Below, piece by piece: positions 53,137 to 62,047 of a DNA stretch of 64,000 bases. This DNA comes from Rhodobacter sp. CZR27 (GTDB taxonomy: Bacteria > Pseudomonadota > Alphaproteobacteria > Rhodobacterales > Rhodobacteraceae): positions 3,000,501 to 3,064,500 of the forward strand of contig NZ_CP023548.1 in NCBI RefSeq assembly GCF_002407205.1, given 5' to 3'. Each line of letters begins with the position of its first letter. Within the stretch, counting starts at the first letter, position 1. The notes beneath the pieces are model-generated. The model was not told where the DNA came from and made no database searches. It saw only the letters and a list, made by a program, of their open reading frames with translations. Position numbers and translations under genes: made by a program.

Positions 53137-54639
53137 TCAGCTTTGCCTCAACGGCCTGTATTCGCTTGCGGCAAAAAGCGCACGAGTTGCGTCGATGATG
53201 CTGTCGGACCAAGCTACAGTGCGGCACCAACGAGATGGAACGGCGTCTGCTCCGTAAACTGCTCCCGCGAGCTGCCCCGCGATAGCCCCGGTCGTGTCGG
53301 CATCCTCGCCAAGGTTGGCCGCCAGCAGCACCGCCTCAGCGAAGCTGCCGGTGCGGGCGACGCTCCAGAGCGACGCCTCCAGCGAATGCGCGACGTAGCC
53401 GGAGGCGCGGATCGCCTTCCGCTGCTTGCCCCGCCAGCTTCCCGCCATGATCGAGGCGATAGCGCCCGCGTAGGGCTCCAGCCGATCCCGCAGCACCTCG
53501 CTGCGCTTGCGGCCCTCGATGGCGTCTGCCAGCGCCTCGGCGTAGGCCACGCAGCCGTCCACGGCCTCGGGCGCGCCGTGCGTCGTGCGGCTCTGCCGGG
53601 CGGCGACGTCGCGCAGCAGAGCGCGGTCCTGCCAATGCCGCACTGCGACCGGGGCAAGGCGCATCAGGCTGCCGTTGCCGGCCGTCTGCGGATCGGTGGA
53701 ACCGGCGAAGGGGTCGCCCGACTTCTTCCACCGGCCGAGCGCCTGCCGCGTCGTGATGCCGATGTCGAAGCAGCGGCCGGTGCAGGAGTAGGTGCCCTTC
53801 TCGTGCCACTCCACGAAGCGACGCATGAGGTCTTTCTCGTCGAGCTTCGGATCAAGCGCGAGGCTGTCGGCCAGCGCGAGCGCCATCGCCGTGTCGTCGG
53901 TCCACTCGCCCGGCTTCAGCCCGAACGGCCCGCCGCCCACCATGTCGGTCAGGAGCGGGTAGCTGTCGCGCGCCTTGAACTCCAGCGTGGTGCCGATGGC
54001 ATCGCCCACCGCGAGGCCCAGCAGAGCGCCTGTAGCGCGGTCCTTGATGGCCTCGGCGGTGGCGGCAGGCTCGGCCTCAGGAACGGGCTTCTGCGCCATG
54101 ACATAGGCGAGCTGCGCGTCGGTTTCGATGGCGCCGGGGCGGGCCGTCCGCACCGCCTGCACGGCAGCCTTCGGCTCCATGCCCAGCTCGATGAGCAGCC
54201 GGCTCGCGATGGTGCCGGCGCGGCCGAGGCCGCCCTTGCAGTGCACCAGCACGTTGAAGCCTGCGCGGAGCCGCGCCCGCAGCCCTTCGCCGACTTCGGT
54301 CCACTGCCGCTCGAAGGATACGGGCGGCACCGAGTAGTCGCCGATTGGCAAGTGGAACCACGCCATGTGCCGCGCGGCCACCTTCGCCCCCATACCCTCT
54401 GTTTTTAAAGCCGTCAGTTCGTGGTCTTCGATCAGCGTCACCACGGCCGCAGCGTTCCATGCGGCGACGGCATCAAGGTCGAGGTCAAGGTCGCGATCCC
54501 ATGCGCCCGTGGCAGCCTTGGGCTGCTTCTTGCCGGGGCAGAAGGTGATGCCGACACGGCCGGCACCGAGGAACGGTTGAACTTCGGCGATCTGGAGGGG
54601 ATGGGTGAGGCTGGTGCGCAATTGGGGGAGGCTCTTCAT
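53137..54639 (-). CDS. phosphatase/ADP-ribosylglycohydrolase fusion, 500 aa
   Basis: Residues ~1-180 form a dual-specificity (CDKN3-like) phosphatase with VLVHCKGGLGRAGTIASRLL (~131), the HCx5R loop. Residues ~205-495 are an ADP-ribosylglycohydrolase: LLGLAVGDAIGTTLEF, GEWTDDTAMALAL (first metal site), NGSLMRLAPV, and LGEDADTTGAIAGQLAGA (second metal site). Such fusions occur in alphaproteobacterial islands. It would remove ADP-ribose from a target and perhaps a phosphate. It is intact and on the same strand as the restriction genes, but no toxin partner is adjacent. Confidence 0.88.
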   Translation of the reverse strand: MKSLPQLRTSLTHPLQIAEVQPFLGAGRVGITFCPGKKQPKAATGAWDRDLDLDLDAVAAWNAAAVVTLIEDHELTALKTEGMGAKVAARHMAWFHLPIGDYSVPPVSFERQWTEVGEGLRARLRAGFNVLVHCKGGLGRAGTIASRLLIELGMEPKAAVQAVRTARPGAIETDAQLAYVMAQKPVPEAEPAATAEAIKDRATGALLGLAVGDAIGTTLEFKARDSYPLLTDMVGGGPFGLKPGEWTDDTAMALALADSLALDPKLDEKDLMRRFVEWHEKGTYSCTGRCFDIGITTRQALGRWKKSGDPFAGSTDPQTAGNGSLMRLAPVAVRHWQDRALLRDVAARQSRTTHGAPEAVDGCVAYAEALADAIEGRKRSEVLRDRLEPYAGAIASIMAGSWRGKQRKAIRASGYVAHSLEASLWSVARTGSFAEAVLLAANLGEDADTTGAIAGQLAGAVYGADAVPSRWCRTVAWSDSIIDATRALFAASEYRPLRQS

Positions 54640-54848
54640 TGCAGCCCCGCATGGATATGCTGAGGGCCTTGTTCTTTTTAAGACCTCGGAAACTACTCTG
54701 GTGGGCCTCGGATCAGCAAGACAATTCGGACGCTGCGCCGCGTGGTCACAGGTTTATCACATTCATGATCTTTCCCTCCGTCGAGGCTTCTTCGCCATGT
54801 AGAGGCTGCAGATGTCTTCTCCTTCCGATCTGCGGGCGCGCAAGGGCG

Positions 54849-55447
54849 CTATTCGTCGTCGCTCAGGATCGCAAATCGCCTGCCATGCGACGAGAAGTTG
54901 GCGTGCACCTCACCCGGAATGCCAATTTCGACATGATAGCGGCTTTTCGCCACGCGGATGATGGTCTGGTTGTCAACCCGGTGGACGATCAGGCCGGCGT
55001 CGGCCTTGTTGTACCAACGCGCGCTGTCCAAGATGTCGTAGAGCGTCGGCACCTTGACGTTGCCGTCTTGGTCTTTGTGCTGCTTCGCCGGGTGCGTCAC
55101 GATGACGACCGCCACCAGGAACTTCTTCGCAAAGCGCTTGAAGACCTTGATCGCCCGACCGGTGTATTCGGTCAGGCTTTTGACCGGCAGCCGGCGATGA
55201 TCCATCTCGTTCCACGGGTCGACCACCAGAACCTTGGCATTGTGCTGGACTGCGGCAGCCTCCGCGCGGTCGAGGAACCAGTCAAGCGTCGCGTCGTCGA
55301 CTTCGGACGGCACGATCAAGACGTACTGCCGGTCGATCCAGCGATCCGCCCCGATAAGATCCATCTCGCTCTGATAGACCTCGGGCTTGCTGTTGAACCA
55401 CGCCGGCAGGCTGCGCTTGTGATCGCGGGCCGGGGACGACGGCGGCC
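54849..55447 (-). pseudogene. replicative helicase (RecA/DnaB-like) C-terminal fragment
   Basis: From RDHKRSLPAWFNSKPEVYQSEMDLIG onward it matches the C-terminal half of a toprim/RecA-type element helicase: VLVVDPWNEMDHRR (Walker B), VAVVIVTHPAKQHKD, VPTLYDILDSARWYNKADAGLIVHR and GEIGIPGEVHANF-like end. The primase half and Walker A are missing. The frame continues upstream to 55568 but that part looks like a shadow of the neighbouring frame. Confidence 0.65.
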
Positions 55448-55660
55448 TCACCACCAGCCGAGGGCCTTTGTCCAGAGGCCGAGCTTCGCTATTCCTGCCC
55501 ATCCGCAGCGGTAACAACACACGGTCTCGTTCGCGCCTATTGCGCGTTGTTCCTTTGCGCCGGCCCAACGCAGACCGAGAGGCACGGCTTCTTCTGGTTC
55601 ATCGGCTTCCGCCCGTGACTGCACTGGGGCGGACTGTCGTATACTCACCGGGGGGATCAT
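55448..55660 (-). CDS. short ORF with a CCYRCGW motif, 70 aa
   Basis: NETVCCYRCGWAGIAKLGLWT suggests half a zinc finger. It may be a small real gene of the integrative element, or the start of a larger gene deleted together with the helicase N-terminus; the deletion joint lies close to its 3' end. Start uncertain. Confidence 0.3.
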   Translation of the reverse strand: MIPPVSIRQSAPVQSRAEADEPEEAVPLGLRWAGAKEQRAIGANETVCCYRCGWAGIAKLGLWTKALGWW

Positions 55661-55707
55661 GCCCGAGGGTGATGCCCTTCTCGCGGAGCTTCACCCACAC
55701 GCTCATG

Positions 55708-56601
55708 TCAGAAACCGCTCGGCCCCATCGGCACATAGCCGGGCATGTGCGAGAACTTGCCCTTCGGCTTGCCGGGCGGCTCGGGCGCGGGCTCGTCGTT
55801 CCAGCCGTCGGCATTGAGCCAAGTGGCAGCGTGCTTGGTGTAGTGGGGGTCTTGGCCCTTGCGGCGCTTGGCGTAGGCGGTGGCCCCGTCCATGAGCCGC
55901 TGGACGGCCGCGCGGCGTTTAGCGATCCGGAAGGCTTTGAAGGCGGCACCCTTGCCCTCCTTCCTCGGGTAGACCTGCCAGAAGGCCTCGAACTCGGCCG
56001 AGTAGCCCTCGCTCGGCTCGACCGGCTTAGACGCCGCTTGCTCCGAACGAACGCTCGCCTCTACCGCCGCGGCAGCGACGAGAACCGTGCAGTAAGAACT
56101 TTTCTCTTCTCGTTCTTCTTCTCCTTCACTGTCCCGGGAGTTGCCAAGGATACCATCAGGCATCCTTGAAGGATCGGTCACATCAACAACATCAACAGGT
56201 TGGCTGTTCTTGGTTCCCCACCGGGCGGTGTTGCCGGCGGCACTTCTCGCCCGGTACTTCTTACGTCGCGACCAAGCCTCCATCGCCTGCTCCGCGAGAA
56301 CTCGATGGTACAAGCGACCGTCCGAGCACTTCACAAAGCCGCGCAAAGCCATTGCTCGGATCTTCGGCCAGCGCTTGCCGGCACCGGAGAAGGACGCGAG
56401 CACGCGTTCATCGTCAGGAAGGGACGCGTGCGGGTGCTGCTGCCAAGCACGGCACCAAAGCAAGCAGGCGGCCCAACACTCCTCGGGGGAACCAATGGCA
56501 ACAAGTTCCGATGCCAGCAGCCGCTCGACGTCCAGCATGAACGCCGGGAACCCACGCAAATCAACCTCGGCGGGGACGAGGGGCGCCGGAAGTTGCGTCA
56601 C
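55708..56601 (-). CDS. DUF1376/YdaU-like replication protein, ~297 aa
   Basis: The GTG at 56599-56601 overlaps the upstream stop (GTGA), and gives the start MTQLPAPLVPAEVDLRGFPAFMLDVERLLASELV, the family's usual beginning. WAACLLWCRAWQQHPHASLPDDERVLASF and LYHRVLAEQAMEAWSRRKKYRARSAAGNTARWG follow. The C-terminal FEAFWQVYPRKEGKGAAFKAFRIAK and YTKHAATWLNADGWND resemble a phage helicase-loader tail. It probably helps load the element helicase, which is now broken. Confidence 0.75.
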   Translation of the reverse strand: MTQLPAPLVPAEVDLRGFPAFMLDVERLLASELVAIGSPEECWAACLLWCRAWQQHPHASLPDDERVLASFSGAGKRWPKIRAMALRGFVKCSDGRLYHRVLAEQAMEAWSRRKKYRARSAAGNTARWGTKNSQPVDVVDVTDPSRMPDGILGNSRDSEGEEEREEKSSYCTVLVAAAAVEASVRSEQAASKPVEPSEGYSAEFEAFWQVYPRKEGKGAAFKAFRIAKRRAAVQRLMDGATAYAKRRKGQDPHYTKHAATWLNADGWNDEPAPEPPGKPKGKFSHMPGYVPMGPSGF

Positions 56602-56900
56602 TTCGGGATCTCCCCGCGAAGGTGGACCGGCAGCCCGTTCACAAAATCGCACAGAAGGCCGGAAACAGGCCGCACGAGCCGCTTCAGTCCTTCGCACGTA
56701 GTGCAGTAGCCCACGCTGTCCCACGCCTGCGCTGCGGCCGCGTTCTCACGCCGACGCTGCAGCAGCCATTGGATGCCCTGCCGGCAAAGGGAGATGCGAT
56801 AATTGCCGTCGCGACACAGGACGCGGGCGTAGTCGTCAGAGGTTTCACGAGTGCTGTTTGCCCCGATAGGCGCAGGAACAGCGGCGAGGTGCTGGTTCAT
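56598..56900 (-). CDS. hypothetical element protein, 100 aa
   Basis: From the ATG at 56900: MNQHLAAVPAPIGANSTRE, ARVLCRDGNYRISLCRQGIQWLLQRRR and GYCTTCEGLKRLVRP. This pattern (CRDGxYRISLCRxGIQW) is common in small genes next to DUF1376 proteins in alphaproteobacterial elements. Its role is unknown. Its stop overlaps the downstream GTG. Confidence 0.65.
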   Translation of the reverse strand: MNQHLAAVPAPIGANSTRETSDDYARVLCRDGNYRISLCRQGIQWLLQRRRENAAAAQAWDSVGYCTTCEGLKRLVRPVSGLLCDFVNGLPVHLRGEIPK

Positions 56901-57031
56901 TCCTAAATCCAAAAAATGGATATGCAAGCGCCAGCGGCGGCGCCCTCGGGCGTCGCTGGCGGCATGTCCTATTGTGGAGGGAGACGTCGGTGCTTTGGCG
57001 CGTGAAAGATCGGCGCCCGCTGAACTGGATA

Positions 57032-57217
57032 CTATGCGGCTCCGCGCATCGCCTCGCGGGAGGCGAGCCACGCGATCACCTCGTCCTCGATCCAGCCGAC
57101 GGCGCGCTTGCCAAGCCGAACCGGTTTCGGGAACTGCCCCGAAGCCGACATGGCATAGATCGACGAGCGCGAGAGGCCCGTCGACGCGAGAACTTTAGGG
57201 AGACGCAAAACCTTCAT
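57032..57217 (-). CDS. alpA: AlpA-family excision/regulatory protein, 61 aa
   Basis: MKVLRLPKVLASTGLSRSSIYAMSASGQFPKPVRLGKRAVGWIEDEVIAWLASR is a classic AlpA/MerR-type winged HTH. The inner ATG at 57217 is favoured by GAGGA upstream. AlpA proteins control or assist excision of integrative elements; it sits between the integrase and replication genes as usual. Confidence 0.85.
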   Translation of the reverse strand: MKVLRLPKVLASTGLSRSSIYAMSASGQFPKPVRLGKRAVGWIEDEVIAWLASREAMRGAA

Positions 57218-57659
57218 TCCATTCCTCATGCTTGTCCGCGACCGCGCAGGTTGCGGCGGAATTCAACGTGAGCGAGGAAACGGCTTGGCGAGCTTAAACG
57301 TCCACACTCCGCCTCTAACGGCGTTGGCGTGCCGGTAGAGGTCCTTCGATCATGCCGTCCAAGCGATCTTTCCTCGGCCGAGAAGATCCGTAGCCGTCCT
57401 CATTTAGTTTGAGAAGGCCATCAGGTAGCACGGGAATGAGACGCTGCGGCCGGCGATATCATGGTCATGATAGGGGTTAACCACAGGCCAGTGCCACATT
57501 ATCATCGTTGTGATAATTCGAGGCAAAAGTCACGGGCAAGCGGACCGACAGAAGCTCGACGGCGCTGTCGACCGGTTTCGACCCATTCTTGCAGAAGAAG
57601 GCGCACTCGCCTCTCACGGCGCCAAGGCAAGCGAGAGGCGAACGCGCTGAGATACCAAT
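57218..57659. promoter_or_regulatory. intergenic region between integrase and alpA with inverted repeats
   Basis: No gene is seen here. ATTATCA and TGATAAT face each other across TCGTTG (~57498-57517), a possible operator. TCGCCTCTC and GAGAGGCGA (~57608-57643) form a longer hairpin downstream of the integrase stop that could end its transcript, but no T run follows. Confidence 0.4.
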
Positions 57660-58464
57660 CTAGATGTCGCCGCCCGGCCGCTCGGTCACATAGTCCGCCC
57701 ACTGCTGCAGGACGAGGCGGCGCTCCTCCAGAAGGTCCGAGCGCTGGTAGGCGGCATCGAGATACTTCGGCTGGTGGGCTTTGATGTAGTCCGACACCCG
57801 CTTGTCCACCTTCCCCTCTGCGCACCACGACCCGAGTGTCGCGCGAAAGCCGTGGGTCGTGATGTCGTCGAAGCGCTTAAGCGCAATGAGCATCGCGTTC
57901 TCCGACATGGGCTTCCCTCTGCCGCTGTCGAAGACGTAACCGCTTTCGGAGCGACCGAGATTGCTTAGGAACTGCAGCTTCTCCAGCGCCTGCCGCGGCA
58001 ACGGCTGACGGCGCATCTTGCGTTTCTTCATATTGCCAAACGGCGTCACCCAGACCGCTTTGTCGAAGTCGATCTGCTCCCACTTCATCATGCGGATCTC
58101 TTTCGTCCGCTTCGCCAGCAGTACGGCGATGGCAATGCCGGCATGGGTGTGCGGCCCCATGCGCGGACGAGTGTGCAACCACGCCCACAACTCGTGGATG
58201 CGCTCGTGCGGAAGGGATGTGAAGTGCTTGACGTGGTGCTGGTGCAGAGGCATCGAACGCGGGGGCGGCGTGGGATTATCCTCGCGAAGCTCCAGGTCGA
58301 TGGCGTAGTCGAAGACCCGCTCCACGTTGCCGCGAACCTTCACGCCGCTCGGATGATGCTTCACCCAGAGGTCGGCCAAAGCGTCGGTGATTTCGCGCCG
58401 CTTCATCTCATTGATCGGACGGCGGCCGATGCGCGGGAAGACATGGTCCTCAAGCTGCTTGGCC
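57660..58464 (-). pseudogene. tyrosine integrase, C-terminal part, cut by IS407
   Basis: The retained part (FPRIGRRPINEMKRREITDAL to VTERPGGDI) holds the SAM-like linker and the catalytic domain: LLAKRTKEIRMMKWEQIDF (first Arg region), ITTHGFRATLGSWCAEG (H-x-x-R) and YLDAAYQRSDLLEERR (Tyr nucleophile). The N-terminal domain is missing: the IS407-group element starts at 58465, and beyond it I find no convincing continuation. Confidence 0.8.
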
Positions 58465-58493
58465 TGCCCCCATTGAGTGGTCCGGTTTCAATC

Positions 58494-59430
58494 TTAGTGC
58501 ATGACAGGTCTTGGCGCCACGCTTGGGGTGGCCGGCGTAGCGGGTGCGGGTGGCGAAGCCGGCCACTGCACCGCCCGTGGTGCCGGAGGACGGTAGCCGA
58601 GCGATGAGTGCGGGCGCCTTGTGTTGTAATGTTGGCGCCAGGACTCGATCACGATCCGGGCCTCGGCCAGGCTGTAGAAGATCTCGCCGTTCAACAGCTC
58701 GTCTCGGAGCTTGGAATTGAAGCTCTCGCAATAGCCCTGCCTCGGGAAAACGGTCCCCCGGACCGTTTTCTGACCCTCGGCAGTCCCAAGGGCTGCCGGG
58801 CTCGATGAAAGCGGTGCGGGCGCCGACCGCGGCGATCCAGGTCCGCACCGCGGTCGCGATGAACTCGGGGCCATTGTCGGAACGTATGTGGCCGGGCACG
58901 CCGCGGAGGATGAACAACTCGGAGAGCACGTCGATGACGTCGGTCGAGTTGAGCTTGCGGGCGATCCGGATGGACAGGCATTCGCGGGTGAACTCGTCGA
59001 GGACATTGAGCATGCGGAACTTTCTCCCGTCGTGGGTTCGGCTTTCGACGAAGTCGTAGGACCAGACGTGGTTGGGGCGTTCGGGCCGCAGCCGGACACA
59101 GGACCCGTCATTGAGCCACAGGCGCCGCTTCTTCGGCTGCTTTTGCGGGACCTTCAGCCCCTCGCGCCGCCAGATCCGCTCGACCCGCTTCACGTTCACC
59201 ACCCAGCCCGCCTCGCGGAGCAGCGCGGTGATCCGGCGATAGCCGTAGCGGCCGTACTGGCTGGCCAGCGCGACGATGTCGGCCGTCAGCGCCTCTTCGT
59301 CGGGCCGGCCCTGTGGCACCTTGCGCTGCGTCGAGCGATGCTGCCCCAGCACGCGGCAGGCGACCCGTTCCGACACGCCGAGCTTCTGGCGGACGTGGTC
59401 GATGCAGGCTCGGCGGCGGGCGGGGCTCAG
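58494..59430 (-). pseudogene. IS407-group OrfB transposase, broken by a hairpin
   Basis: RPDEEALTADIVALASQYGRYGYRRI, PNHVWSYDFVESRTHDGRKFRMLNV (first Asp) and PGHIRSDNGPEFIATAVRTWI (second Asp) are in one frame. The last part, NGYCESFNSKLRDELLNGEIF (catalytic Glu) to RRPHSSLGYRPPAP, is in another. The 47-bp insertion between them (hairpin plus 5-bp inverted ends) falls just before the Glu codon and replaces about four bases. Confidence 0.85.
58742..58778 (-). repeat. hairpin insert 10 (37 bp)
   Basis: Read on the minus strand it runs GAG, bulge GGTCAG, AAAACGGTCC, GGG, GGACCGTTTT, CCCGA, flanked by CTGCC and GGCAG. It has the same length, bulge and end as the copy at 1974-2010, though the stem sequence differs. 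Confidence 0.8.
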
Positions 59431-59705
59431 TAGTTTCCCGAGGCAGCCTCGCGTAGAATCAGCTTCTCGAGCGTGAGATCCGACACGGCCTTCCGCAGCC
59501 GCTCATTCTCCTTCTCCAGTTCCTTCAGCCGCTTGACCTGATCGGTCTTCAGGCCGCCGAACTCCTTGCGCCAGCGGTAGTAGGTGAACTGGGTTACACC
59601 GATCGACCGTACGGCCTCAGCCACAGACCGGCCCTGCGACACCAACACGTCGACCTGCCGGAGCTTCGCCACGATCTCCTCCGGCTTGTGCTTCTTCTGG
59701 GGCAT
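59427..59705 (-). CDS. IS407-group OrfA
   Basis: 92 aa. MPQKKHKPEEIVAKLRQVDVLVSQGRSVAEAVRSIGVTQFTYYRWRKE is an HTH, and KRLKELEKENERLRKAVSDLTLEKLIL a leucine-zipper-like coil. This is the usual OrfA, made alone or fused to OrfB by -1 frameshifting. It is intact, but the broken orfB makes the element non-autonomous. Confidence 0.85.
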   Translation of the reverse strand: MPQKKHKPEEIVAKLRQVDVLVSQGRSVAEAVRSIGVTQFTYYRWRKEFGGLKTDQVKRLKELEKENERLRKAVSDLTLEKLILREAASGNY

Positions 59706-59765
59706 TCCTGCGTCCTCCATCCGGCTCGAAAGCCTACCTCAGGGAGGACCACTTTTCTGGGGGCA

Positions 59766-60113
59766 GGCCACTCGTATACCAGTGCAGAGCTGGATTTTGC
59801 TGCTGCACCTTGGACATTCTAACATGTCGAGAAGATGTTTTGCTAGAGCGATCAATGGTATATTAGATCCGCAATGGATGCCAATGGACTGCTTTAGACA
59901 AAGATGTGGAGTTCTCTCGCCCCGCCATATATCATTGAATTCTCTGCCTTTTCCGTGAGCATCTGGGCACTACCCGCCCAAAGACCCGCCCAACGTAAAA
60001 CTGTGGTTCGGTCGCCCGCCCGTTGCCACCGCCGCGCCTCATCCGAACCCCATGCCAAAGCGTCGCAGGGGGAGGATGGCGGGTTTTGTATTCATGGGGT
60101 GATACTTCGTTCA
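59766..60113. other. intergenic region without a recognisable gene
   Basis: This 348-bp stretch between two insertion sequences is more AT-rich around 59810-59960 than its neighbours. No reading frame has recognisable content and no hairpin or repeat stands out. Confidence 0.5.
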
Positions 60114-61588
60114 GCCTGAACAACGCGGTCAGGCGGCCGCGATGCTGTGGTGCTGAAATCTGTCGTGCCGGATCGCCGTCAGGACGAGGGTGATGATGGC
60201 GGCAAGAAGCTTCCTCAGGTGGGCGAGGATCTTGCGGATGTTGTGGCCGCAGCCGCAGAGGACGGCGAAGAGGGCGTCTCCGAGGGTGCCTTTCAGGTAG
60301 CAGCGGGCGAGGCGGCCATCGGTCTTCATGTGGCCGATCGCGGGCTCGATGCTGCTGCGCCGTCGGAGCGCCTTCGCCAGCGAGGGCGTCAGGCCGCGGC
60401 GGGTGCCGCTGATCAGCACCTGGGTATGTTCGACGCCGTGGCCCTTGTAGCCGCGATCGACGACAGCCCGCTTCGGCGGGTGGCCGGTGAGGATCGCCAC
60501 CTGCTCCAGCGCCTCGCCGAGGGTGTGGCCGTCGCAAGGGTTCCCCGGCAGCGAGCGCGTGCCCACCACGAAGCTGCCCGTCAGCGTGGTGGCGATGCTG
60601 ACCTTGGTGCCGAACTCGTAGCGCACCCGAGCCTTGCCCTTGGAGATGCAGTCGACCTCCGGCTCATGCAGTGAATAGATCTTGCCGGGATCCTTCGGCT
60701 TCTGGTGGAGCAGCCGCGAGACCAGCACGAGCTTGTCGAGCATCCGCTCGCGCAGCGGCCCCGCGGGGATCTCGTCGAGCTGCCGCCGGATGTCCCGCAT
60801 CACGCGGCCGGTGTAGCCTTTCTGCGTTCTCAAGGCCTTGCGCATGCGCCGGAACTGCTTCGCGTGGGCGTAGCGCCCCACCTGCGCCGCCAGCCGCGGT
60901 GCCAGGGGGCGTAGCTTTGGCGCAGCTCGATCCCGGCGTCCCGGGCCAGACCCACCAGCTGCGCCCGCGCGCGTTCGTAGAGGCGGGAGTCCGTCGGGTG
61001 CGCGATGTTCTTTTCCATGACGGTCGTGTCGACCGCCACCTCGTCGAGGCAGGCATCGTCGACGGCACCCGATTTCCGCCCGGCCTCGATGGTCTTCGTC
61101 AGCAGCCATTCGACTCCCTCTTCCCCGATCCGCTTCCGCCAGCGGATGAGCGAGGTGGGATCGATCGGCGGGCGGTGCTGAAAGAAGGTCTCCCCGGTGA
61201 AATGCTGAAAGTAGGGGTTCTCGACCCAGCGCGCGACCACAGCCTCGTCCGACAGCCGGAACGCGTGCTGCAGGTAGAGCAGCCCCGCGACCAGCCGCGG
61301 CGAGGTCGCCGGCCGTCCGGTGCTGGACGGGAAGAAGCCCGCCCATTCGCGCTCGAAGAACTCCCAGTCGATCAGCCCCGCCAGCGTGACCAGCTCGTGG
61401 CGCAGGTCGATCATGTCGACGAGGCGCGGCCGGAAGAGGTCATTCTGCTCGGGCGGACGGGGACGGTGCTTCATGCGGCGGACCAAAATTGCAGGGTTAC
61501 GGGCGGAATCCTATGAAATCATGCAGGCCATGGCGACTGAAACCTCGGCTTTCACGCGCTGTATCAACCACTTCCGTGTTGTTCAGGC
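60114..61588. mobile_element. IS5-family element
   Basis: Ends GCCTGAACAACGCGG (60114-60128) and CCGTGTTGTTCAGGC (61574-61588) are inverted copies with one mismatch. The element is ~1.48 kb, and one transposase gene fills it. I see no sure target duplication. Confidence 0.7.
60129..61474 (-). pseudogene. IS5-family transposase with one frameshift
   Basis: MKHRPRPPEQNDLFRPRLVDMIDLRHEL, then FERE..GFFPSSTGRPATSPRLVAGLLYLQHAF, FFQHRPPIDPTSLIRWRKRIG and DEVAVDTTVMEKNIAHPTDSR (first Asp) up to LRQSYAP. A frame change follows near 60905, in a CCCC run. It then continues LAAQVGRYAHAKQFRRM, RAVVDRGYKGHGV (second Asp) and SSIEPAIGHMKTDGRLARC (Glu) to the end. A single missing C explains the change, so the gene may be intact in reality. 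It is closely related to the fragment at 1562-1772. Confidence 0.82.
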
Positions 61589-62047
61589 CGGACTAACGAC
61601 TTCGCTCAGCACACGCTGCTGATTACCACCAGAGAACTCGCCTTCGTTCACTCGTCATCCCCACCGTTCGCGGCCCTCGCACCATCTTACGCACCGACGG
61701 CGCCTGGGCAACAACGCATCAGGCAACGGGGACGACGGACGGCTGCCGGCCCTTAGCCGCCGCTCGGCTTCGACCTACACTGCATGGCCGCATTCCCAGA
61801 AGCCGACGTTCGACTGGCGGCACAGCAAGGCTCGGTCGCGTAGCTATGGTTGCGCGCTAGCGGAGGTATTCGGACAGAAGGATGCGTCGGTAGTCGCTGC
61901 GTTCAGGCGACGCGTCGAGCCGAACTGGAACGGGTCACCGGTAGCCATTGGCGTGCGCTCGCGTTTTAATATTTCCACGAGAACATCTGGACTACGGGGC
62001 GCGATTAGGCGAGGTTGATGCAAACACAGGGTAATTTGAGCTTCGCT
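61589..62047. other. intergenic region upstream of the KAP NTPase
   Basis: This 459-bp stretch holds no supportable gene. The promoter of the downstream operon should lie near its right end (AT-rich around 61965-61985), but I cannot pick out a clear -35/-10 pair. Confidence 0.45.

Larger units (their letters stand above)
58465..59765. mobile_element. IS407-group (IS3 family) element with GGCC duplication
   Basis: Ends are TGCCCCCATTGAGTGGTCC and GGACCACTTTTCTGGGGGCA, flanked by GGCC at 58461-58464 and 59766-59769, the 4-bp duplication expected of this group. It holds orfA (intact) and orfB (broken by a hairpin insert). Confidence 0.9.

Noticed and set aside
52918..54408. 496-codon plus-strand frame opposite the phosphatase/ARH fusion
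   Set aside because: Antisense shadow; the minus strand carries the HCx5R and ARH metal-binding motifs.
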